From Candidatus Kouleothrix ribensis (lineage in GTDB: Bacteria > Chloroflexota > Chloroflexia > Chloroflexales > Roseiflexaceae), in NCBI GenBank assembly GCA_016722075.1, contig JADKGW010000002.1:62001-126000 (forward strand): a DNA stretch of 64,000 bases, given 5' to 3'. Below the pieces are notes generated by a model. That model did not search any database and was not told where the DNA came from. It saw nothing but the letters and a program-made list of their open reading frames with translations. Below are positions 27,277 to 34,483 of the stretch, piece after piece (positions within the stretch are counted from its first letter, which is position 1; each line of letters starts with the position of its first letter). The position numbers were made by a program, and so were the translations under genes.

Positions 27277-28773
27277 CCTAGATTTGGCCCCAATTGATGG
27301 CGATGTGCTGGGGCCGTAGGCGCACATCCAAGCTACGGGCGAGATTGCGGACGCGTGGGGCGCGTTGGTTCAGCACCACTTCCACAATCCGCCCACGGGC
27401 ATTGTGGACGAGAAAGCCGCTGATATGGAAGATATCGCGCACCATCCGTTTGAGGCCATAGCGGCGCAGCTTGGGCTCGTGATCGCTCAGCCACTGGCGC
27501 GCCCAGACGATCACGTTATGGGCCAGGCTGCCCAGCAGCGTGAGCATCTGTTGCGCGGCGAACCGCTTCTTGCTCCGTTTCGTCAGGCCGATGCCCTGCT
27601 TGTCGTCCTTGAAGCTCGTCTCGACCCCACCACCACGCATGTCGTAGCACTGCACATACGCCAGCAGTACCGCCTGATGGTCCAAGACCTGCGCCTGGGG
27701 CTGGTTCGTTTCGGCAATCACATCAGCCGCCAGCAGGGTCGTGATGATCACCGCATACTCCCACTGCCCGTTCTTCTGCTTCCAGCGGACGGCGATCCGC
27801 CCGACCGGACGCACGTATTCGGGCGCGGGCGTCGCCACCCACCCGACCTGGCGTCCTGCGATCTGCGGGTCATCGATCCATTCCGTCACGCTCACGCCCA
27901 GCTTGCGCGCCCGCTGGCGCGAGTAATCTTTGGTGAGGATGTGATAGCCGCGCGCCAACGCCCAGTTGATGTCGTCGATACTGCCGCCGCCCGAGTCGAT
28001 GCGCAGGATGGTGCGCTGGCGTTTGGCCTCGTCCAGCTCCAGCACTTGCTCGGCCGCGTTGACCAGGGGGATCAGCGCTTTGGTCAGCCCGACCGTGCCC
28101 GCAAAGAGTTGATCGGTCACAATCTCACCATAGCGACTGGCCAGCACGCGCCCGAGCTGGCGCCCGCGGCGGTTGCGCTGGTTGGCGAAATAGCCTTTGG
28201 TGGCCAGCGCGGCTTTCGAGCCACAGGGCATGCCGCTCAGATCGACATCCAGCAATTGGTACTGGCGGGCGTAGGCATGCCGATAGCCCCGGCTGTGCTG
28301 GCGATAGATGATGGTCAGTGCCGCCGTCAACTGCTGCACGTTGGTCGCGGTGCAGGCGTTCAATGTCGCCTGAATGCTCGATTGCTCGGCACAGGCCTCC
28401 CGGCCAAACGCCTCCTGCAAGGCGCGATCGCTCCGCAGCAGCGTATTGGCCTCCACGATGCCGTGGGCACCGGCCAGAATGGTGACCAAGGCATCAGTCA
28501 GTTTGTCCATGGGCGTATGGATGACCGTCTTCTGCACAATCTTCACCTGTTCCCGCACCGGCACCAAGAAATCGATCTGCCGCAGATACAGCCCCAATGC
28601 AGCCAGCGATGCGACAGGCGTAAAGGTCGTGGTCGGCGCCGTGGTAGACTGGGCCATGATGAGCCTCCTTTTTCGTGACGGTGAAATCCCGAAAAGGTAT
28701 GGCTCATCATGCATTTTTCTGCAACCGCATTACGCCCAGCGGCATCGTGTCGCCAATTGGAGCCAAAACTAGG
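27277..28773 (-). mobile_element. Insertion sequence, copy 2 (1497 bp, intact)
   Basis: Same terminal inverted repeats as copy 1. Flanking pentamers are TTACA (27272-27276) and TGTCA (28774-28778), which do not match, unlike the clean duplication of copy 1. That suggests later mutation, adjacent deletion or recombination between copies. Confidence 0.9.
27278..28657 (-). CDS. DDE transposase, intact copy
   Basis: 459-residue transposase. Segments seen: VDLSGMPCGSKAALATKGYF with a first acidic residue, ILRIDSGGGSIDDINWALAR with the second, YHILTKDYSRQ, and YDMRGGGVETSFKDDKQGIG with the catalytic Glu. The ATG at 28657 has AAGGAGG 8 nt upstream; a longer frame to 28714 is less likely. The TAG stop lies inside the terminal inverted repeat, so the gene fills the element to its last bases. 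IS4-superfamily, IS1380-like by motif layout; the family name is uncertain. Confidence 0.85.
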   Translation of the reverse strand: MAQSTTAPTTTFTPVASLAALGLYLRQIDFLVPVREQVKIVQKTVIHTPMDKLTDALVTILAGAHGIVEANTLLRSDRALQEAFGREACAEQSSIQATLNACTATNVQQLTAALTIIYRQHSRGYRHAYARQYQLLDVDLSGMPCGSKAALATKGYFANQRNRRGRQLGRVLASRYGEIVTDQLFAGTVGLTKALIPLVNAAEQVLELDEAKRQRTILRIDSGGGSIDDINWALARGYHILTKDYSRQRARKLGVSVTEWIDDPQIAGRQVGWVATPAPEYVRPVGRIAVRWKQKNGQWEYAVIITTLLAADVIAETNQPQAQVLDHQAVLLAYVQCYDMRGGGVETSFKDDKQGIGLTKRSKKRFAAQQMLTLLGSLAHNVIVWARQWLSDHEPKLRRYGLKRMVRDIFHISGFLVHNARGRIVEVVLNQRAPRVRNLARSLDVRLRPQHIAINWGQI

Positions 28774-28929
28774 TGTCACGATGTACACTCCTGGTTCACT
28801 TGGCGCTGACACGGATATGGTAAGCCTTCTATAGCATCCCTATCTGATTTCTAAAACGTGGTATACTGGTTCCACGATTGTACGCAACGCTTCGCCCAAG
28901 TACGGGTGTGCCACTTTGTGAGGTGCGGT

Positions 28930-29963
28930 ATGGCTCCTATTCCTGAAGATATCACCGCCTTTCTGGCTGAACCCCATGATTCACGCAGTATCGACGCGCA
29001 CTCGCAGTAAAACTCGCGCTGCTCGGGTATTTGTATGCAGCGATTAGTGAGATGTTGGATGTCACCCCTGGGTTTATTAGCCAGGCAAAAGAAAGCCTAT
29101 GCGCAGTATGGAGTAGATGGATTTACCTTGAAGTATCAAGGGATGCAACCCTATCTGTCGCCTGAAGAACGACAATCCGTGCTTGATTGGTTGCAAGATC
29201 AACAAGAATGGTCTGTCGCACTCCTCCAAACGCACATCGAAACAACCTATGGCATCGTGTTTCAATCGCAGCAAAGCTATTACCAACTGCTCGATGAGGC
29301 AAAAATAACGTATAAAAAAGCCCAGCACACGAATCCTCGGCATGATGCTGCGCTGGTTGCCGCAAAAAAAAGAAATCCTTGACTTTTTGACTGCACACGC
29401 GGCGGCCATTGCGGATGGGGCCTGGGGGGGGGGGTGGGGGATCGTGTGTCCTCTGGAACGATGCGTGTGGCTATGTTTGGGGGCCACGGGGCGAACGAAT
29501 CAGCATTCCAATGACGAATTTTCGCGAGCGACAAACCTACTACGGGGCCATTGAATTGTGTACAGCAGACATATGCGCAATTCCAACGGATACGGCAAAT
29601 GGTGATTGGACGATGATTTTTGTCGAGTATGTGCGGGAACAATTCCCAGGGAAACGGATCGTCCTCATTTGGGATGGTGCATCCTATCATCGCGGTACAG
29701 AAATGCAAGAATACCTCGAAGGTGTCAATTACAAGCTGCCAAAAGACGAATGGAGCGTCCACTGCATCCTTTTCGCACCGAATGCGCCAGAGCAAAACCC
29801 AATGGAAGATGTTTGGTTAAAAGCCAAGCAATATGTACGAAAACACTGGCGGGAATGCATCAATTTTCAGGCAGTTCTCAACTTATTTGAGGAAGCATTG
29901 AATACGCTCTCGTTCAAATTCGAAAAGCTCCGTATGTATATGCCAAGTTTACAACTCATTTAG
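28930..29963 (+). pseudogene. IS630-family transposase, decayed
   Basis: Three or more frame breaks. The pieces in order: MAPIPEDITAFLAEPHDS, then in another frame RRALAVKLALLGYLYAAISE (helix-turn-helix), then KAYAQYGVDGFTLKYQGMQP, then EILDFLTAHAAAIADGA, then the DDE part NDACGYVWGPRGERISIPMT, LIWDGASYHRG and APNAPEQNPMEDVWLKAK. Breaks lie at about 29005, 29085, 29365 (A-run) and 29430 (G-run). Terminal repeats could not be located. The homopolymer breaks could partly be sequencing error, but the number of lesions argues for decay. Confidence 0.8.
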
Positions 29964-30402
29964 GATTACTATATGTTCCTCCGGCTGCAACGTGACTTCT
30001 TGTTCAGCTGTTTGAAAGACGACGCCAGAAAGATCCTCGATCTTGATACGAATTGTGCTTACTGTGCTGGTGGTAGTGCTGGTATTGGTAATAGAAAGGG
30101 GTAAAGAAAGCATGCTGCGGGAGGGTGCGTAGAGCAGTTACCTCTAATTTCGCCTTGTAATGCCTAGAATACGATGGTTTCGTAAAACAGAGCAAAGATA
30201 ATAACTGTGAAACTTGAAAGTATCTCAACTCGTGGTATCTAAATCTTCACGATTGGGATTATAAACTCGTCTGCTCCATCACCTGCCCCACAATCTTACG
30301 CACGCCCCGCTCTCCAATAGTTTCACCATAGTAGTTGAGAAACACGGCATCACCGGGGATTTCTCATTGCACCTCTTGAGACAGTCCTTTTGGAGATGAA
30401 AG
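29964..30402. other. Remnant DNA between IS630 and the TIR gene
   Basis: No intact gene. The only recognisable content is the tyrosine-recombinase relic at 30259-30357. The rest is AT-rich and shows no promoter, repeat or terminator I could support. Confidence 0.45.
30259..30357 (-). pseudogene. Internally deleted tyrosine-recombinase relic
   Basis: Reads GDAVFLNYYGETIGERGVRK then IVGQVMEQTSL and a stop. This matches two separate parts of the intact recombinase at 37393-38295 (AVFLNHYGESLGERGVRKIV and GKVMEQTSL), with the catalytic middle, including H-R and the Tyr, missing. It is a decayed relative rather than a recent copy, since several codons differ. Confidence 0.75.
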
Positions 30403-31425
30403 TCAGAGGTGCATTGGCGGTACTCCGGCTACTTGCGCAAGGAGTTCAGCATAATTGACCAAGACAGAGCGAGTTTGCTGGAGGGCATGACGTAACTCGC
30501 CAGCCCGTTCCCACTGCCGTTCGTGCTCAAGTATTGAAATGCCCGGAGCATGCGCATGTTCGTATGCAAGCAAAACGGGGTGCCAATAGGCCAGAATTGG
30601 GCGAATAGCGTGATTGAGGATTGAAATAGCCAAAAACCCAAACGAAACTGCACCACCCTCCTTTGGACGAGCGATTGCTGGACCATATTTGTGCAGGATG
30701 TCGCGGGTCATGGTAAAAATAGTATAGAGTGAGGTGAGCGCTTCGCGTAAGGAGCCTTCTTGATCTTGAAGCTCTGCGACCGGAACGCGAGTCACTAATT
30801 CAACATACAGCTCCCAAGCGGCAAACTGCTCATCCGCGTCTGGCTTCCAGATACCACTAATTTTGCCAATATACGGAATGCCGAGCTCGACATTGATTTC
30901 TGAGAACTTCGAGGGAAGGTTCACCATACCCCTAGTATACCAAGCCAGTGCCGTGGTGTCGTGGGGTGAACACGCTGGTGTCCGTTGGGTATTGGCTGGC
31001 CCAGCAGTGCGCGGCGATGCCTGGTGTACTTGGCTGTGGTGGTGCAGCGTGATCGCCAGTTGAGCAAAACCGACCTCGTAGCCTTGGCGGAAATCCGCAA
31101 AGCGTTTGTGCTGAAAAAGTGTCGGGAGCGTGCAATCTGCGATTAGCACCGGCAGTACCATCGTGCGGCGCTGCACGATTTCCTCGGTTGATTTCACCTC
31201 CCACTCATGGCTTACCCAGGCTGACTGTACCGCGTGAGGTGAAAGCACCACAACGAGATAGTCCGCTTGCCTGAGCCCCGCACTAATCCCCCGCACCAAC
31301 GAATCACCCACGCCAATTTCGGTCACGTCCATCCAAACGACGTGACCAAGCTGTTTGATACTCGTGGCCAATTGCAAGGCAAAGACCCTATCTGCTGAGA
31401 CATAGGATATGAAGATGCGCGCCAT
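30403..31425 (-). CDS. TIR-domain protein with unknown C-terminal domain
   Basis: 340 residues. Residues 1-115 form a TIR domain: ARIFISYVSADRVFALQLAT, VVWMDVTEIGVGDSLVRGIS, YLVVVLSPHAVQSAWVSHEW. W70 and E74 match the W..(x)E pattern around the catalytic Glu of NAD-cleaving bacterial TIRs. A Pro/Thr-rich hinge near 150-165 leads to a helical C-terminal domain (YVELVTRVPVAELQDQEGSL, LTSLYTIFTMTRDILHKYGP), not recognised. The start at ATG 31425 is used because longer frames run under the XRE gene on the other strand. Likely an NAD-depleting defence effector; the C-terminal part may sense or localise. Confidence 0.82.
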   Translation of the reverse strand: MARIFISYVSADRVFALQLATSIKQLGHVVWMDVTEIGVGDSLVRGISAGLRQADYLVVVLSPHAVQSAWVSHEWEVKSTEEIVQRRTMVLPVLIADCTLPTLFQHKRFADFRQGYEVGFAQLAITLHHHSQVHQASPRTAGPANTQRTPACSPHDTTALAWYTRGMVNLPSKFSEINVELGIPYIGKISGIWKPDADEQFAAWELYVELVTRVPVAELQDQEGSLREALTSLYTIFTMTRDILHKYGPAIARPKEGGAVSFGFLAISILNHAIRPILAYWHPVLLAYEHAHAPGISILEHERQWERAGELRHALQQTRSVLVNYAELLAQVAGVPPMHL

Positions 31426-31454
31426 GGCGTTGCCTATTCCTTGGCGATTTAGTG

Positions 31455-31469
31455 TGGAAAATATCCCAT
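31455..31469. promoter_or_regulatory. Operator-like site 1 for the XRE regulator
   Basis: TGGAAAATATCCCAT, an exact 15-bp copy of the left part of the site at 31825-31850. It lies between the divergent TIR and XRE starts (31425 and 31531), where it can control both. Confidence 0.6.
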
Positions 31470-31530
31470 TTTGGGTTACGGACAGGCGAGCATTACTATG
31501 CAAAGGATAATGACGATGTAGTGGACGCCC

Positions 31531-31782
31531 ATGCCAAAGTCTGTGTTCAGCCCGACCTACGAGCAATTTCGCGCCCGCCTTATCCAGGCGCGCACCGATG
31601 CGGGTTTGACCCAGATGGAGGTCGCTACACTCCTCAAGCGCCCGCAGTCCTTTGTTTCCAAGTATGAAAATGGCGAACGAAGGCTGGATGTGATTGAGTT
31701 CCTTGAAATCGCACAGGTGCTCCAGATCGATGTTGCGGCGGTCGTTCATGACCTCCAGCAGTATCTTCCCAAACGAACCTAA
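31531..31782 (+). CDS. XRE-family HTH regulator
   Basis: 83-residue Cro/CI-type DNA-binding protein: FRARLIQARTDAGLTQMEVA, LLKRPQSFVSKYENGERRLD, VIEFLEIAQVLQIDVAAVVH. It is a bare HTH domain without effector part. It is divergent from the TIR gene and flanked on both sides by the same 15-bp motif, so it most likely represses itself and the TIR effector. Confidence 0.88.
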   Translation: MPKSVFSPTYEQFRARLIQARTDAGLTQMEVATLLKRPQSFVSKYENGERRLDVIEFLEIAQVLQIDVAAVVHDLQQYLPKRT

Positions 31783-32142
31783 ACCTACAGAAAAACTGGC
31801 TCGCTGAACGTCGACAGGGTCGTATGGAAAATATCCCATAACAGGATATTTCAAGGTGGCGACTTTGTCAATTTGTGTCCCATAGTGGGGCAAAGCAGCG
31901 GAGCGAAGCGCGGGGATACTATTGCTAGGATTTGGGAACCAGAGGCAGCTTGTCTTGGGATACGGACGCGAAGGGTGAAGGGAATACGCGTAGATTACGC
32001 TCGTGGGTGGTAGATCGCACGGAATTTTGAAAAGCTATGACGCACAACAAACGTGGTGCGTCATACTGAATTGCGATTATACAGCAAGTAGTTAATGTTC
32101 AGAATAGTGCGAAGGATAGACTGCCCCCTACCCCACTACGGC
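31783..32142. other. Intergenic region downstream of the XRE gene
   Basis: Contains the second operator-like site (31825-31850) and the left end of the IS5-type element near 32098. The rest shows no gene or terminator. Confidence 0.4.
31825..31850. promoter_or_regulatory. Operator-like site 2 with dyad symmetry
   Basis: TGGAAAATATCCCAT begins at 31825, and AATATCC (31830-31836) with GGATATT (31844-31850) makes a 7-bp dyad around CATAACA. It lies 42 bp after the XRE stop. Confidence 0.55.
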
Positions 32143-33120
32143 TTAGCAGGGCAGCCGACTCCGTATCTGCCGATTGACCAGCCCCGCCACGGCTCGTGTC
32201 CGCGCGGTGTGGTTCTTACGATGATGGCGATCTGTTTGATTCAAACTTTGATACCGACGCATCCGACCAATCGTGTGTTCAACCTTGATCCGTCGTTTCG
32301 AGAAGGCCCGGTTGAAACAGACGTCTTCTTCCGGTCGCTCTTTGCCCCGCGGTTTGCGTCGTGGCGTGGCGCCAAGCTTGTCTGGATGTTCCTCGGCGAT
32401 GCCGATATATGCCAGGTCGCCAATTGCTCCTACGCCTTTGGGCAAGCGTTCCAAAAGCTTCGATTGCTTCAGCACGGTCAAATCGGCAGTCGGTCCAAGC
32501 GCACTCTCGCTCACATCGCAGATCGTGCCATCGCGCTCATCAACCGCCACTTGTGGCTTGAGGGTATGCTGCTTTTTCTTACCGCTGTAGTGCGCATCGG
32601 CTTGCGTTCGGTCTTTGCAGCGCTGCACCTTCTGCTCGAACGTGTCGATGATCACCGCCAATGCCGGCGTGTCTTTGAGCAGGGCGTCCAATTCTTTGCG
32701 ACGTTTCCGGCCAGGGTCTGGCATTCGCATGGTATCGTTGCCTGAGGCTTCTAAGAGTGGGACAAGCCGGTTGACGATCCGCGAAGCAGTGCTGTCGCTG
32801 ACGCCAAACAGGAAGCCAAGCACTTCATTGGTCGGATACTGACGGAGCCAGAGCACGGCAAGCAGAACCTGGTCGCGCGGTGCGAGGTCGGCGTGGCGAC
32901 CGCCACCTGGGGCGCGGCGACGGGTCGGCCGCTGCAAGCGGGTCTGTTCAGCCTTGGCGAAACGCGGCAGCATATCATTGAGCAGATCGGCGAACTCGTT
33001 CAGGCGCAGACCGGTCATTTTCAGGAACACGGTCGGATAGCGGCGCAGATTGTCGAAGCGGCAAATCATAACCAACCTCAAGCACAGTCAGAATGGACAC
33101 GCGCGCCGCTAGTATATCTG
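32098..33120 (-). mobile_element. IS5-type insertion sequence, about 1 kb
   Basis: Ends are set by GTTCAGAATA at about 32098 and TATATCTGAAC at about 33110-33120, which share a GTTCAGA inverted repeat. The match is short and no target duplication was found, so the boundaries are approximate. Encodes one transposase. Confidence 0.6.
32143..33081 (-). CDS. DDE transposase, IS5/HARBI1-like
   Basis: 312 residues. N-terminal HTH_Tnp_4-type region (PRDQVLLAVLWLRQYPTNEV, LFGVSDSTASRIVNRLVPLL), then a DDE_Tnp_4 domain: VIIDTFEQKVQRCKD (first Asp), HTLKPQVAVDERDGTICDVS, LIGDLAYIG-type IGDLAYIGIAEE (second Asp) and KVEHTIGRMRRYQSL (Glu). The frame appears intact. An internal Met (MICRFDNL) is an alternative start. 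Related to ISL2/IS1031-type groups by layout. Confidence 0.87.
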   Translation of the reverse strand: MRLVMICRFDNLRRYPTVFLKMTGLRLNEFADLLNDMLPRFAKAEQTRLQRPTRRRAPGGGRHADLAPRDQVLLAVLWLRQYPTNEVLGFLFGVSDSTASRIVNRLVPLLEASGNDTMRMPDPGRKRRKELDALLKDTPALAVIIDTFEQKVQRCKDRTQADAHYSGKKKQHTLKPQVAVDERDGTICDVSESALGPTADLTVLKQSKLLERLPKGVGAIGDLAYIGIAEEHPDKLGATPRRKPRGKERPEEDVCFNRAFSKRRIKVEHTIGRMRRYQSLNQTDRHHRKNHTARTRAVAGLVNRQIRSRLPC

Positions 33121-33164
33121 AACGGCCAATTATTGTGAATGTTATCTAGTTGCATATGCTGGAA

Positions 33165-34118
33165 CTAAACTTTATATCCCCACCAGTTATCTGGAGTCGG
33201 TATCCCAAAAGCGGCTAAGGCGGCATGCGATTGTAAGTCACCCAGCTCTGGCAAATAGGCAACAATGCGAGGATACTCTTTATCATGGTATTTCATCTGA
33301 ATACCTCGCACCCGTACAGTCAGCTCGCCTGGGGCCGTCAGCTCTAAGATATGCTGTGGAAAATCCATTCGTGACCCTAATTCTTCCGGTGGACGGTAGT
33401 CTAGGTCTACACTCTCCCATATTTCTCCAAAGCCGGGATACTTCATCAACGCATCTCTTTTTCGGTGATACCATTGGTCGTATCGACAATTAATATTGTC
33501 GCTCTTGAACCAGAAGACGCCGAGGCTGGCGATATATCTCCATCGCTCATAGTTATTGCTTAAAAGGCGGTACACGGGAGTGCTGTGGTCGAATACAAAC
33601 CGGAGAATATTTCGGTCCTCCTCTGGTGATTGGGCAAACACAAGCTCATCCAATCCAAAGAGGTGTGGAATATAGCGGTTCCAACGCCGAATCGTCAGAT
33701 CACGCGTTATGGCATATGCTGGTAATGGCAAGTAATCTAGTATCTGCTGGGCGGTAAGTAGGACACGCTCAAGAGCATCGCCATCAAGATATGGCTCCTC
33801 AACAGCGTATCGCGCAGCTGCAAGTAAACGGTTCGCTTCTTCAGTCGTACACCGAAAGTGATTCGCGACATGTAAGACTGTATCACGAGGTGGTAGGTGC
33901 TTGATTTTTCCTCGTCTGAGAAATTGGTAGGAGGGATAGACATCATCGTATAGGTCAGTTAATAACCATCGTTCACCCGATCTCGTTTTTCGAGCTTGTT
34001 GTTGCCGCTTCGCCACTAGGCTCTCTACTGCTTGGACGAAATCTCTAGTCTCATCAGAGAGCGTATCAAAATGGACATCCACAGGTACAACTCCTTTCTT
34101 GGAGACTTTGGCCGACAC
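33165..34118 (-). CDS. MmyB-like regulator
   Basis: 317 residues. The N-terminal ~110 residues are a diverged DNA-binding region (LPPRDTVLHVANHFRCTTEE). Residues about 125-300 match the MmyB ligand-binding, PAS-like domain: YLPLPAYAITRDLTIRRWNR, IPHLFGLDELVFAQSPEEDR, NILRFVFDHSTPVYRLLSNN, ending HILELTAPGELTVRV. In the family this domain binds a fatty-acid-like ligand. Compared with typical MmyB proteins the HTH is weak. Its target is not evident. Codon use is AT-richer than the host flanks. Confidence 0.75.
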   Translation of the reverse strand: MSAKVSKKGVVPVDVHFDTLSDETRDFVQAVESLVAKRQQQARKTRSGERWLLTDLYDDVYPSYQFLRRGKIKHLPPRDTVLHVANHFRCTTEEANRLLAAARYAVEEPYLDGDALERVLLTAQQILDYLPLPAYAITRDLTIRRWNRYIPHLFGLDELVFAQSPEEDRNILRFVFDHSTPVYRLLSNNYERWRYIASLGVFWFKSDNINCRYDQWYHRKRDALMKYPGFGEIWESVDLDYRPPEELGSRMDFPQHILELTAPGELTVRVRGIQMKYHDKEYPRIVAYLPELGDLQSHAALAAFGIPTPDNWWGYKV

Positions 34119-34483
34119 ACACTACTTCAGCAAACTCAGAAAAATTCTGACTAACCAGAAAATATCTGAGCATTACAGGAATCACGAATGGCGGAATTAT
34201 AGCATTGGTCATATATTATATAGAACCGAATGCTACCCATGACGATTTTTCATAAAGGAGTTGCCACGGTCTCTCCTTGTGGCCAAGGCGGGTATCTTTA
34301 ACGAATTATTTATTGACTCTAATGCTATACTAAGGCAACCCGCACTCGGTGTTCACTTATTTCTTGGCAAGTAATATTTCTCCTAACCGGTTCACTTTTA
34401 GTACCAGTCGTTTCTGGCCTGTAGCATTTACCAATCATTAATCCGATGCATATCCCGAACAGGTAATTAATTAGGAGGCTGCG
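34119..34483. other. AT-rich divergent intergenic region
   Basis: Separates the MmyB-like regulator from the secreted hydrolase gene, which run in opposite directions. It likely holds both promoters. TTGACT and TATACT occur at about 34313-34330 but only 7 bp apart, too close for a standard pair. Ends with AGGAGG 7 nt before ATG 34484. Confidence 0.4.

Noticed and set aside
24287..28778. Composite transposon formed by the two IS copies
   Set aside because: The DNA between the copies is in frame with the sequence left of copy 1, so it is the original ATPase gene and not a transposed passenger. Copy 1 has its own target duplication.
29409..29450. Programmed frameshift in the IS630 transposase at the G-run
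   Set aside because: Other breaks elsewhere in the same gene point to decay, and the sequence around the G-run does not keep the expected protein motif in either frame.
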